The position numbers were made by a program, and so were the translations under genes. 64,000 bases of DNA from Prochlorococcus marinus str. MIT 9215 (GTDB taxonomy: Bacteria; Cyanobacteriota; Cyanobacteriia; PCC-6307; Cyanobiaceae): assembly GCF_000018065.1 (NCBI RefSeq), contig NC_009840.1, forward strand, positions 1,364,001 through 1,428,000. The letters are read 5' to 3'. Shown here piece by piece: positions 28,915-37,362 of this stretch. Under the pieces are notes generated by a model. It did not search any database and was not told the DNA's origin. It was given only the letters and a program-made list of their open reading frames with translations. The number at the start of each line of letters is the position of its first letter. The stretch's first letter is position 1.

Positions 28915-29079
28915 ATGCTGAAAGAATCTTCAAATAACAATAATAAAAATATGTTCTCAGAGACTTCAAGTATTGCAAAAGAAAAAATGATTTGCAAAGA
29001 CGGATTCTGTTCATTACCAAATCAAGATGATATCCCAAAACAAGATTCAAATGATATGAATTTATTTGATCCTATTTAG
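28915..29079 (+). CDS. Small soluble protein with CKDGFCSLP motif, 54 aa
   Basis: Asn/Ser-rich start, then MICKDGFCSLPNQDDIPKQD and an acidic end. The C-x4-C-x-LP element followed by acidic residues looks like a conserved short motif of picocyanobacterial small proteins (recall, not verified). An opposite-strand ORF overlaps it and is rejected. Confidence 0.55.
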   Translation: MLKESSNNNNKNMFSETSSIAKEKMICKDGFCSLPNQDDIPKQDSNDMNLFDPI

Positions 29080-29145
29080 TAAATAAATAATATTTTGATA
29101 AATTGAAGATTAAATTGATAATATTAAATCTTTACATTTTAATTT

Positions 29146-29481
29146 ATGCTTAATGACTTTTTAAACGCCTATAAAGAGTTTTGGATTAAAGCTACAGATA
29201 TTAAAGGATTCACATCTCGGTCAGACTGGTGGTTAGTTCAACTAGCCAATCTTATAATTTCTTTACTAACTATACCAATATTTTTAAAAACTTTTGGTTT
29301 CAATGCTTATGGAATAGTTTGTATTATTCCTCAAATAGCAATTGATATAAGAAGAATCAAAGATTATGGAAAAGATTGGAAATGGATCTTTATTAATTTA
29401 ATTCCTATCTTCGGATGGATCATGTGGTTCATCTGGTTAGGATTTGGTAAGAAAGGTAATGGGAAAAATAAACTTATATAG
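29146..29481 (+). CDS. DUF805 family membrane protein
   Basis: 111 residues, three hydrophobic helices. FWIKATDIKGFTSRSDWWLV matches the family start (F-G-R--YW), IDIRRIKDYGKDWKWIFINL is the R-HD-G/K motif, then FGWIMWFIWLGFGKKGNGKN is the terminal motif. Slightly shorter than usual. Function unknown. Confidence 0.85.
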   Translation: MLNDFLNAYKEFWIKATDIKGFTSRSDWWLVQLANLIISLLTIPIFLKTFGFNAYGIVCIIPQIAIDIRRIKDYGKDWKWIFINLIPIFGWIMWFIWLGFGKKGNGKNKLI

Positions 29482-29484
29482 AAA

Positions 29485-29838
29485 TTAACTCTTTATTTTT
29501 TTTCTTTTTTTAAAATCTACAAATCTTATTTTGTTTCTTAACTCTATTTGTTTTTCAAGAATCCTAAACACATGCATCTCGCACTCGGTTAATTTAAGAA
29601 ACTGATCAAGTGTATCTTTATCTTCCTCATCAAAATCTTCGAAAACTTCTGAAATAGCTATGCTATTTCTTGAAATAAAATCCTCTGCAACATCTCGTGG
29701 ATTCTTTCCAGATTCGAAATCGTGAAAAGCTTCATATGAATTAAGTTCTCTCGTTAACCATTTAAACCATGGTTCATTGTTATTATGTTTTTTGTTTATG
29801 ATTTCCTTCATAAAAAAATTTTTTACTAGTTTAATCAT
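29485..29838 (-). CDS. Small conserved protein, family with 18752-19018
   Basis: 117 residues with a basic C-terminus RFVDFKKRKKIKS. Shares the order PWFKWL-x-GKNPRDVAEDFI-x-LTECEMHVFRIL with the 88-residue protein at 18752-19018. ATG 29838 is used, Met10 is possible. It converges on the DUF805 gene, 3 bp apart. Confidence 0.65.
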   Translation of the reverse strand: MIKLVKNFFMKEIINKKHNNNEPWFKWLTRELNSYEAFHDFESGKNPRDVAEDFISRNSIAISEVFEDFDEEDKDTLDQFLKLTECEMHVFRILEKQIELRNKIRFVDFKKRKKIKS

Positions 29839-30323
29839 TATTAGTGATCCATTATTTGACAGCTGTACAATTACTTATTTTTAAAATTTAATTAAAGATA
29901 AACCTTATTTATTTTTTACAAAACAACTAGCATAATTACCCATAAAACTTAGTAAAAAACAAGTATTTATAAATCATTTTTTTTGTTTATGAGATAACTA
30001 GGATTTGTTTTTTTAAAATACATTATCAATTCCATTTTATAACTTTCCTTTATGTCCAATTTTAATAATTGGTACTCATTTTATTGAAGAAGCAATAGTA
30101 GTTTTGTGTCTCTTAACAAAAACATTTCAATTCTCCATTGAACAAAGAGCTTACAGAAAAGAAAAAAGAATTACTTAAGGAACAAAAAGAATCTAATAAA
30201 AGATTATAAAAAAATAGCAAAGTTTTAAAGAATTTATAAAAAATTACTCTTATAGAAATGTGTTAAAGATCTCGAATTCAAGACCTTTATTTTTTTTACA
30301 TGAATTATGGTCTATAAGAAGTT
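29839..30323. other. Intergenic region with one terminator-like hairpin
   Basis: AT-rich. A plus-strand hairpin near 30263-30290 (AAAG-A-TCT / AGA-C-CTTT, then TTTTTTTT) could end a small transcript. A Lys/Glu-rich reading frame ending at about 30210 lacks a convincing start. Nothing else is seen. Confidence 0.3.
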
Positions 30324-30479
30324 ATGGATAAAGATCATCTTATTGATTTAATTTCTAATAGTATTCTTTTCGAGAGTAAAAATTCTGATTCCATTAAGAA
30401 TCTTAGTGACTTTAAAAATTATCTAGAAAAATTAAATCTAGACCAATTGAGAACTATGTCTAAAGAATTTATTCTTTAG
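30324..30479 (+). CDS. Small soluble protein, 51 aa
   Basis: MDKDHLIDLISNSILFESKN and a second helix DFKNYLEKLNLDQLRTMSKE ending FIL. Regular amphipathic helices suggest a real gene; no family recognised. Confidence 0.55.
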   Translation: MDKDHLIDLISNSILFESKNSDSIKNLSDFKNYLEKLNLDQLRTMSKEFIL

Positions 30480-30560
30480 TATGATTTTTAAAATATTTTT
30501 TTGTTTATTTATTGATCAATACTTTTTAAAAATTGTTACTATCAAAATAATAAGGATAAT

Positions 30561-31667
30561 ATGTTGAAAATAAAAAGAAGTGATTTTTTATTAAAGCCAT
30601 TTCTAAAAAGAAATAATATTAGAGCTTCCTATCAAATTATTTCTACCATTTTCCCAATAATCTCTATTTGGTTAATCATTTACCAAATAATAAATCAACC
30701 TCTCTCATTATTCATAAAAGGATTGCTATTAATACCATTTATACTTCTTCTAACTCTGTTCTCTTCTCGAACATTCTCATTAATGCATGATTGTGGTCAT
30801 AATTCTCTTTTTACAAAACGGAAATTAAACCGCTTTTTTGGATTTTTACTTGGCCTGGTAAATGGTATTCCCCAGAAATCATGGTCAATTGATCATGCAT
30901 TTCATCATAGAAATAATGGAAATTGGGAAATTTACAAAGGGCCGATAGATGTTTTAAGTCTTGAAGAATATAATTCCCTTACAAAAAGAGAGCAAATATT
31001 TTATAAAGTAACTCGAAACTGGATGATGCTTTTCCCTGGCGGTTTTTTTTACTTAGTTTTAAAACCTAGATTAGGAATGGTTATTATTATTTTTAATTAC
31101 ACTAAAGATATATTGGAAGAGACTTTTATCAAAATAAAAAACAGAAAAATTTCTCAACTTCTAGTTATTAATTCAAGAGTCAAACCACCTTTTTCTGATT
31201 ATGGAAATAATTTCAGTGAACTATGTGAATTAATAATCAATAACGTAGTAGTAATAATTGGTTGGATTTTTATGTGCAAATGGTTGGGGATAGTTTTTTT
31301 CTTATCATTTTATTCCTTGGTACTAACCTTATCAGCATCAATTTTAATATGTGTTTTTTTCGTACAGCATAACTATGAAAATTCATATGCTAAAAATACA
31401 AAAAATTGGGATATAATCGATGGCGCAATTTTAGGTAGTAGCAATTTAGATATCCCAAATTGGCTAAATTGGTTTTTAGCAGACATATCTTTCCACAGCA
31501 TTCATCATTTATCTGAGAGAATACCAAATTACAACTTAAGAGCTTGTCATAAAGCAAACATTCATTTGCTCCAACAATCAAAGTTCTTAAAATTAAGCGA
31601 TTTTTCAAAATGCTTTAAATATATTATTTGGGATAATAAAAATGAAAAATTAATCCCACTAAGTTAA
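30561..31667 (+). CDS. Fatty acid desaturase family protein
   Basis: 368 residues, integral membrane. The three di-iron His boxes are HDCGH, HAFHHRNNGN (HxxHH) and FHSIHHLSERIPNY (HxxHH). Box 1 HDCGH and box 3 H-S-I-H-H are of the DesA/acyl-lipid desaturase superfamily, though the protein is diverged from 33396-34562. Introduces or modifies a C-H bond in an acyl or carotenoid chain; substrate not inferable. It lies in the small-gene region. Confidence 0.88.
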   Translation: MLKIKRSDFLLKPFLKRNNIRASYQIISTIFPIISIWLIIYQIINQPLSLFIKGLLLIPFILLLTLFSSRTFSLMHDCGHNSLFTKRKLNRFFGFLLGLVNGIPQKSWSIDHAFHHRNNGNWEIYKGPIDVLSLEEYNSLTKREQIFYKVTRNWMMLFPGGFFYLVLKPRLGMVIIIFNYTKDILEETFIKIKNRKISQLLVINSRVKPPFSDYGNNFSELCELIINNVVVIIGWIFMCKWLGIVFFLSFYSLVLTLSASILICVFFVQHNYENSYAKNTKNWDIIDGAILGSSNLDIPNWLNWFLADISFHSIHHLSERIPNYNLRACHKANIHLLQQSKFLKLSDFSKCFKYIIWDNKNEKLIPLS

Positions 31668-31670
31668 CAA

Positions 31671-31823
31671 CTAATTAAACCTTCTCCTTAATTTTCTTTT
31701 AAGAGGAATACTGCTATATGAATGAGTACCAATAGATGGAGGTAAGTCATTCTTTAGAGGATGCATAAAAGCATTGGCCATACTCTCTAACATTTTCGAA
31801 AGCCAATTAATTACTGATTTCAT
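31671..31823 (-). CDS. Small basic protein, 50 aa
   Basis: MKSVINWLSKMLESMANAFM then HPLKNDLPPSIGTHSYSSIP and a very basic end LKRKLRRRFN. An amphipathic N-terminal helix and PP-I-G-T-YS-IPLKR suggest a conserved protein. Function unknown. Confidence 0.55.
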   Translation of the reverse strand: MKSVINWLSKMLESMANAFMHPLKNDLPPSIGTHSYSSIPLKRKLRRRFN

Positions 31824-32111
31824 TTGAAAATCTAAAAGTGTACTATTTAATCATCTAACTTAATTACTTAAAAGTAAATCAGTCTTTATGCTGATTTTTT
31901 GAAAGATTGCCTTATGTAAGTAAAATTAAATAATCAAAATCATTGTTTCCTTTTCTCTTTGAAAAGAAGAAAATTACTACCTTTTTAACAGTAAAACAGG
32001 TGCAAAGTAAATTTAGTAAATAATACTTATTTTTTCCAATTCACTTAATAAATTAGATAATTGAACATAATTTCGTGCTATATCTCTATTCCAAATAAAT
32101 CTAACAATACT

Positions 32112-32270
32112 ATGAATGATTCATTTGTTTCTACCAACCAGAATACAGAAATAGATTCTATTAATTCATATTTTGAGTGTATTACTGAATGCAATATTGT
32201 GGATGGTCATCAAGAATGTATTAGTCGTTGTATAGAAATTCATTTAAAGGGAGGTGATCAAAATGAATAA
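32112..32270 (+). CDS. Small twin-CX3C protein, 52 aa
   Basis: Starting at the inner ATG (an upstream in-frame ATG at 32061 adds 17 unlikely residues). SYFECITECNIVDGHQECIS then RCIEIHLKGG: two CX3C pairs (C-ITE-C and C-ISR-C), the arrangement of helical hairpins closed by disulfides or binding metal. A second such protein is at 52765-52929. Its stop overlaps the next gene by 8 bp. Confidence 0.65.
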   Translation: MNDSFVSTNQNTEIDSINSYFECITECNIVDGHQECISRCIEIHLKGGDQNE

Positions 32271-32415
32271 AAAACATTCACCACAAAGGAAAACAACTCT
32301 AAAATGGAATTCGAATGGAGAGCTTTCGGAAATTGATATGTTAAGAATTTTAGAAAAGATATCATCAAATGAACTTAATAAATGTGAATTGACATGCGAT
32401 TCAGATCAAGTTTAA
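32263..32415 (+). CDS. Small protein, 50 aa
   Basis: Preceded by a strong ribosome site GGGAGGTGAT and overlapping the twin-CX3C gene. Basic start MNKKHSPQRKTTLKWNSNGE, then ELSEIDMLRILEKISSNELN and a CELTC end. No family recognised; probably co-translated with its neighbour. Confidence 0.6.
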   Translation: MNKKHSPQRKTTLKWNSNGELSEIDMLRILEKISSNELNKCELTCDSDQV

Positions 32416-32693
32416 AACTTATTATTTCTAGAATTTTTTAAATTATTAATTACGATTTAAATTTAATCCTAGTATTTAAATAAAAATATTTCTGGTGATT
32501 ACTTTAAAAATTAAAAAATTTCTATTAAGCCACACTTTCAGTAATCTGAACTGTGAAAAGATTATAAAATTTCTTTTTTAATATTTTGATCCATGCTGCT
32601 AAAAAAAAGAAGATGGGCTTTTTTGTAAGACATTAACCTATAGTTAACTAGCCTTTAAAGCTAATTAAGATATCATAAATCTTATTCCCAAAA

Positions 32694-32849
32694 TTAATTT
32701 TTATAAATCGTTCTTTTTTTTAAGAATGTTTTACTAATTTCTTTTTTTGTTAGTTGGATAGGTTTTACTAAACCTGAATCTCCATGAGTTGGACAATAAT
32801 ATGTCATGAGCATCCAATTTTCTTTTTCGTACATAAAGAATTGATCCAT
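32694..32849 (-). CDS. Small protein, 51 aa
   Basis: MDQFFMYEKENWMLMTYYCP then THGDSGLVKPIQLTKKEISK and a basic tail. The YYCPTHGDSG core looks like a structured site. It stands alone in an AT-rich stretch. Confidence 0.5.
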   Translation of the reverse strand: MDQFFMYEKENWMLMTYYCPTHGDSGLVKPIQLTKKEISKTFLKKRTIYKN

Positions 32850-33025
32850 TTGAGTAATTGATAATCAAATAGGACGAAATATGAAAAAATTGATTTTTTT
32901 TAATATTTTTTTCTTTTTTGCTTAATAATTTATAAAAATTATTAATCTATTCTCTCTAAATAGATATAAATACGCATGACTTTAAAAAAAAATCCTGCTA
33001 TTTATTAATAAATTCAAAATTTTTT

Positions 33026-33157
33026 ATGTCTCTAGAATCTATATTGATGGTGGTTGCTCCAATATGTCTTTTTACAGTGGGAGTTATCGTCTTACCTATT
33101 TTAGTAAAACCACGTAAACAATCTGGTCTTGCCAAGAGGTACATACGCGGTCTTTAA
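33026..33157 (+). CDS. Small membrane protein, 43 aa
   Basis: MSLESILMVVAPICLFTVGV continues a single helix, ending PILVKPRKQSGLAKRYIRGL. The strongly basic end after the helix predicts a stromal/cytoplasmic C-terminus. No known PSI/PSII subunit motif. Confidence 0.55.
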   Translation: MSLESILMVVAPICLFTVGVIVLPILVKPRKQSGLAKRYIRGL

Positions 33158-33395
33158 ATTAAATAAGCTTTAAAGAAAAGCAAAGACAAGCAATAGAAAA
33201 AATAAAGAAGAGATAAATAAAGTTGAAGAATAAACAAAAAAGTTCGTCTCACATTAATTTATTCGATGATTAAATTTTATTCAGTAATAATTTTTATCGA
33301 ATAAACTTTTAAAGTATTTTCATTATGAGATCCTGTGATGGATAATAGATTATATAAATTCAATTTTATCCAACAAAATTCTTAACCAAAAAAAT

Positions 33396-34562
33396 TTGAG
33401 TAATATAAAGTTTTCAGGTCTTAAAGGCCAAGCGCTTGTAATAGAGGATAAAGATATTCCAAGCAAAAAAGAATTTCAGGATGTTATTCCAGAACACTAC
33501 TTTAAGTGCAATACCAAAACTTCTTTGAGGTATCTTTTTCAATCAGCTTTAATCCAATCATTAGTATTTGCAATAGGGTTGTCTATTCCATATGCCCCCC
33601 TAATGATCCCAATTTGGATTATTTACGCATTACTATCAGGTACCACTGCAATGGGATTTTGGGTAATTGCCCATGAATGTGGGCATGGAGCATTCTCTAA
33701 AAACAAGACATTGGAAACCATTACCGGTTATTTACTTCATTCATTACTTCTAGTTCCTTATTTTTCATGGCAGCGTTCTCATTCCGTTCATCATCGATTC
33801 ACAAATAACATAACCAATGGAGAAACTCACGTCCCTTTAGTCATTAGAGGGAATGGAGTTACAGAAAAAGTTGGTGGAGAAAGAGAATTACATTTTTCAA
33901 ATTCTTTGGGTAAGAAAAATTACGGAATTCTTCAACTCGTTTTACATCTATTATTTGGCTGGCCTGCTTATTTACTTACGGGAAGTACCGGGGGTATTAA
34001 ATATGGAACTTCAAATCATTTTTGGCCAATCAAACCATTTTCTAAAGCATTATGGCCATCAATATGGCCTAAGAAAGTCTGGCTATCAGATATTGGGGTA
34101 GGTTTGACATTATTGGCCATTTTTTATTTAGTTTTAAAGTACGGATTATTTCCAGTAATTACTCTATATTTTGGTCCCTTATTAGTGGTTAATAGTTGGT
34201 TAGTAGTTTATACATGGCTTCATCATACAGATTCAGATGTGCCTCATCTTTCCAATACTGAATTTTCTTTTATGAGAGGAGCATTTCTATCTATTGACAG
34301 GCCTTACGGTAGAGTCCTAAATTTCCTCCACCATAATATTGGTTCTAGCCATGTCGTTCATCATGTATGTCCAACTATTCCTCATTATCATGCAAAAAAG
34401 GCAACCGTCTTAATTAAGAAAGCCTTTAAAAAAGCATATCTTTTTAATCCTGATCCAATACACAAAGCTCTCTGGAATATTGCTTGCAATTGCATTGCTG
34501 TTAAGTCAGAAATCAAAAAAGGAAGATATGTATGGCAATCTTCTTACAAAAAAGGAGATTAA
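33396..34562 (+). CDS. Fatty acid desaturase, DesA (delta-12) type
   Basis: 388 residues from a TTG start. His boxes: HECGH in WVIAHECGHGAFS, HSVHHRFTNN, and SSHVVHHVCPTIPHYHA. Length, box spacing and the N-terminal LKGQALVIEDKDIPSKKEFQ agree with plant/cyanobacterial delta-12 acyl-lipid desaturases that make linoleoyl lipids for membrane fluidity. The exact position specificity is not established here. It is 1.7 kb downstream of another desaturase. Confidence 0.9.
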   Translation: MSNIKFSGLKGQALVIEDKDIPSKKEFQDVIPEHYFKCNTKTSLRYLFQSALIQSLVFAIGLSIPYAPLMIPIWIIYALLSGTTAMGFWVIAHECGHGAFSKNKTLETITGYLLHSLLLVPYFSWQRSHSVHHRFTNNITNGETHVPLVIRGNGVTEKVGGERELHFSNSLGKKNYGILQLVLHLLFGWPAYLLTGSTGGIKYGTSNHFWPIKPFSKALWPSIWPKKVWLSDIGVGLTLLAIFYLVLKYGLFPVITLYFGPLLVVNSWLVVYTWLHHTDSDVPHLSNTEFSFMRGAFLSIDRPYGRVLNFLHHNIGSSHVVHHVCPTIPHYHAKKATVLIKKAFKKAYLFNPDPIHKALWNIACNCIAVKSEIKKGRYVWQSSYKKGD

Positions 34563-34678
34563 AAGCACAATTAGTTTTAATCTATATCACAATAATTTAC
34601 ACAAATCCGAAAAAAATATAAAAGAAATCGCAATAACAAAATTTTCATCCTAAAAGTAAATCGGATTTATCGATTTCT

Positions 34679-34840
34679 ATGAGTGGCGACAATTTGCATG
34701 GTAAGCAGCCTATCAAATTTTATTCGGAAAAAATAACACTTACAAAAGTTGAATTATTAGAAAGACAGCTGAGTTTAGGCGATAAAGTTTCAGATTTAGA
34801 TCAGAAACATAAAGAATGGAGCAAAAAACTATCAGGTTGA
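34679..34840 (+). CDS. Small soluble protein, 53 aa
   Basis: MSGDNLHGKQPIKFYSEKIT then LTKVELLERQLSLGDKVSDL and a Lys-rich end. Charged helical second half. The terminator that follows (34836-34864) begins at its stop codon and supports a real transcript. Confidence 0.65.
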   Translation: MSGDNLHGKQPIKFYSEKITLTKVELLERQLSLGDKVSDLDQKHKEWSKKLSG

Positions 34841-34864
34841 TCATCTAATATGATCAACTTTTAT
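34836..34864 (+). terminator. Rho-independent terminator of the 53-aa gene
   Basis: Perfect 8-bp stem GTTGATCA/TGATCAAC with a 7-nt loop then TTTTATA. The stem overlaps the stop codon. Confidence 0.75.
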
Positions 34865-34983
34865 AAATTATTGGTATTTAAATTTGATTTATCAACAAAC
34901 TTTTCTTTCTCTGATCACAAACTTTTCAAGATTTTTAATCCTTTAAAGATCATTTGCATTTTCAAAGAATAATTTTAAATCCT

Positions 34984-35097
34984 TTATGATTTAATCTTTC
35001 TCAATTTAGGAGACTTAAAAAACATTATCTTAATACTTAAGAATAATATTGTAATTGTAAGAGCAGGCAAGATATAAAGTATCAAATCAGAACTCAT
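34984..35097 (-). CDS. Tiny membrane protein, 37 aa
   Basis: MSSDLILYILPALTITILFL plus SIKIMFFKSPKLRKIKS: one helix and a basic tail. Only composition supports it. Confidence 0.5.
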   Translation of the reverse strand: MSSDLILYILPALTITILFLSIKIMFFKSPKLRKIKS

Positions 35098-35234
35098 TAG
35101 AGAGGGAATTCTTCCAAAAATTAAATGCATGTAATAAGTCGAGAATGACATAAATTCAAATATATTTCTAATTTATTAATAGCAACTTTTTTAAATTCCA
35201 AGAACTACTTTTAGTAAAAACTAAAAATTTTTCA

Positions 35235-35279
35235 TAAAAAAGAGTCAGCCTGTATCCCTACTAGCTGACTCTAGGGATA
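35235..35279 (-). ncRNA. Candidate small RNA 3' end: hairpin with GGGATACA loop
   Basis: On the minus strand GAGTCAGC/GCTGACTC (8 bp, genomic 35242-35249 and 35264-35271) encloses TAGTAGGGATACAG and is followed by TTTTTT. A second inverted repeat TATCCCTA/TAGGGATA (35253-35260 and 35272-35279) interleaves with it, so a pseudoknot or switch is possible. No minus-strand gene ends here, so the RNA would be non-coding and start within 35280-35500, divergent from the hli pair at 35515. The loop motif recurs at 36966-36994. Confidence 0.5.
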
Positions 35280-35514
35280 TATTAATTTAAATCGCCATTA
35301 AATGAGGATTTAACCCTAAAAAAGGTGTAAGTTTTATATTTTTTTTTGTTTAAATTTAAAAATAACAGAACAAAAATAAAAACTAACAAGATAATTTTTA
35401 GATACAATAATGCAACAGTTTTGAGAATAACTCACTAAATAATCTAATTTACCACCTTTTTCTTTACATTAATAAATAAATATGTTATATTTATTAACAA
35501 ATTAAATTAACAAA

Positions 35515-35622
35515 ATGACTCCTGAAGCAGAACGTTTTAATGGTTGGGCAGCTATGTTAGGTTTTGTAGCTGCAGTTGGCGCCTACGTCACTACTGGCCA
35601 AATCATTCCAGGCTGGTTCTAA
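35515..35622 (+). CDS. hli: High-light-inducible protein (Hli), 35 aa
   Basis: MTPEAERFNGWAAMLGFVAA then VGAYVTTGQIIPGWF. The ERFNG-xAM-GF-A core is a single chlorophyll-binding LHC-type helix (E..N.R.AM, here Trp replaces Arg). Hli proteins protect photosystems and store or quench pigment under light stress. The stop and the ATG of the next hli overlap (TAATG). Confidence 0.92.
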   Translation: MTPEAERFNGWAAMLGFVAAVGAYVTTGQIIPGWF

Positions 35623-35762
35623 TGGAAAATAACCAACCAAAAATAGTAGAAAAAGAAAAAATCATTGCCGAAAGGCTCAACGGAAGATTTGCCATGTTAG
35701 GTTTTATTGCTCTAGTAGGAGCATATTTAACAACAGGTCAAATCATTCCTGGTTTTATCTAA
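35622..35762 (+). CDS. hli: High-light-inducible protein (Hli), 46 aa
   Basis: MENNQPKIVEKEKIIAERLN then GRFAMLGFIALVGAYLTTGQ and a short IIPGFI end. The canonical AERLNGRFAMLGF binds chlorophyll through Glu, Asn and Arg. Translationally coupled to the preceding hli gene (TAATG) and followed by a terminator. The same two-gene arrangement occurs on the other strand at 47404-47663. Confidence 0.94.
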   Translation: MENNQPKIVEKEKIIAERLNGRFAMLGFIALVGAYLTTGQIIPGFI

Positions 35763-35782
35763 TATTAATTTTTCATAAATTT

Positions 35783-35819
35783 AAGAGTCGAATTTAAAAT
35801 TAAATTTGACTCTTTTTTT
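35783..35819 (+). terminator. Rho-independent terminator of the hli pair
   Basis: Stem AAGAGTC-AATTT / AAATT-GACTCTT with a G/T internal mismatch, then TTTTT. Ends the bicistronic hli unit. Confidence 0.8.
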
Positions 35820-36212
35820 AATTGAATTTTTATAATTGTAAATAAATTTATTTTATTCATCGAGGTTTAATAATCCAAAATCATGCTCAAAATAAGTATT
35901 ACAACTCCTTCGCGATTAAAATAATACTATTCATAGTAATTTTATTATTATGAGATATATCGAATAGTTGACCTTATTTTAAAAAATTATTTTTGACTAT
36001 TCAGACTAAGTTTCACCGGCATAAGACTTAAACTAAGAAAGTCTAAAAATAATAATATAAAAAATTAATTTCCCAACTAGAAAAATGATGATACAAAAAG
36101 ACTAAATTTAAAAAACTACACAAAAACATTAATTTGGTTAATTTTTTGTCTTTAAGGATAAAATTTTATTTATTAAATAATGATATTTTAATTAAGTTAA
36201 TACAATGATTTT
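35820..36212. other. Intergenic region, no gene seen
   Basis: AT-rich with an imperfect inverted repeat around 36003-36043 (AGACTAAGTTT versus AAACTAAGAAAGTCT). No reading frame with a plausible start was found. Confidence 0.3.
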
Positions 36213-36344
36213 ATGAGAGTGAAGCTTGAGCCTGAGACAGCATTTATTGGTAAAAAATTTTCATTCATATTTTTAGGAATAATATTTTGTCTTAATGTCA
36301 TAGTGTTTATTTGGTTTATTTTATTCTCAAATTTAAATACATAA
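36213..36344 (+). CDS. Small membrane protein, 43 aa
   Basis: MRVKLEPETAFIGKKFSFIF then a long helix ending NLNT. Charged N-terminus (KLEPETAFIG) and one membrane span. Function unknown. Confidence 0.5.
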   Translation: MRVKLEPETAFIGKKFSFIFLGIIFCLNVIVFIWFILFSNLNT

Positions 36345-36458
36345 ATTCTGTATGAGCAGAAAATTAATTTATTTGAAATTAATTTTTAAAATAATAATTC
36401 AATAACCTAAATAATTCAATAAACTAATTTAAATGCTTTGGCCAAAGAATTTAAAAAT

Positions 36459-36474
36459 TAGCATTTAATTGCTA
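36459..36474 (-). terminator. Weak terminator at the end of the 68-aa hli gene
   Basis: TAGCA-6 nt-TGCTA on the minus strand, then ATTTTTAA. The stop codon is part of the stem. Confidence 0.35.
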
Positions 36475-36678
36475 AAAAATCCCAGGGATGATCTGGCCTG
36501 TTGTTACATAAGCTCCTAAAAGTGCAACAAAACCAACCATCGCCCATCTACCATTAACTTTTTCTGCATTTTGAGGATACCCGTCATAAGATACAGATTC
36601 ATCAATATAAGGCCTAGTTTCTGATGGAAACATATTTTGTCTACCACCTGATTCTGTTGTAACTTCTGTGTTTGTCAT
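36472..36678 (-). CDS. hli: High-light-inducible protein (Hli), 68 aa
   Basis: A longer N-terminus with Thr/Glu and a tyrosine-rich SYDGYPQNAEKVNGRWAMVG, then the helix ending TTGQIIPGIF. The AEKVNGRWAMVGF core is the Hli signature. It is a different subtype from the two-gene cassettes. A weak terminator hairpin overlaps the stop at 36459-36474. Confidence 0.93.
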   Translation of the reverse strand: MTNTEVTTESGGRQNMFPSETRPYIDESVSYDGYPQNAEKVNGRWAMVGFVALLGAYVTTGQIIPGIF

Positions 36679-36929
36679 ATATAGAGTGATAATTGTTAAC
36701 TAAAGTAACACAAATATTAACTTATGTAAACCAGATCCCTCTAATAACTCAGCTACTAGCATATTTAGATCAGAATGTGACATTTTTGCCTAAAAATTAG
36801 AAGCATGCATCTCCTTTGATTAATTTTTTGCCTAATTTTCAGGCATAATAAAAAATTGAGCATTTATACTCACAATAAGTAATTTTGCCTATTAAAATAT
36901 ATCTAGCATTTAGGAAGTGCTTAGCTGGT

Positions 36930-37004
36930 TATAGTAAGAAAACCTTAATTTAACCTGTTCGTCATGAGCTTGCCTGTGGGATACATGCAAGCTCTTTCAA
37001 TTTT
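36930..37004 (+). ncRNA. Candidate small RNA with GGGATACA-loop hairpin
   Basis: Plus-strand stem GAGCTTGC/GCAAGCTC (36966-36973 and 36987-36994) with loop CTGTGGGATACAT, followed by TTTCAATTTT. No gene lies upstream on this strand for 600 bp. It is divergent from the hli gene at 36472-36678, just as the similar hairpin at 35242 is divergent from the hli pair. 5' end unknown; the given start is approximate. Confidence 0.5.
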
Positions 37005-37122
37005 AAAAGATGGAAAATATACTAATCGAATAGATAATTCTAACTAATTTAACTTTTTAGTAATTATTGAAATGTCAATTAATAAATTTATTGCTAAATA
37101 AAAAATAGAATGAACACAAAGT

Positions 37123-37224
37123 ATGTCTTTAGATTTTTTTCTTATCCCTTTTTGCATTTTTATTATACTTTTTCTTTTAAATAGAGAAAATACTATCTAC
37201 AAGCAAAATCAAAAAGCTAAGTAA
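37123..37224 (+). CDS. Tiny membrane protein, 33 aa
   Basis: MSLDFFLIPFCIFIILFLLN plus a basic RENTIYKQNQKAK tail. One helix; similar size and layout to other tiny ORFs in this region. Confidence 0.45.
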   Translation: MSLDFFLIPFCIFIILFLLNRENTIYKQNQKAK

Positions 37225-37362
37225 TTGCATTTTTCAAGTGGAGAAAATCATCTAGGATTAACACTTTTGGATAATTAAATATTCCTTTTTTGCAAATTTT
37301 ATATTGGTTTACAAAACATTCATATTTTATAATGCGAGAAAAGACAGTACAAATTAAATAAA

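Noticed and set aside
28781-29050. 89-residue minus-strand ORF opposite the 54-aa CKDGFC gene
   Set aside because: It has low-complexity composition typical of an antisense shadow; the plus-strand ORF has a clearer start and motif.
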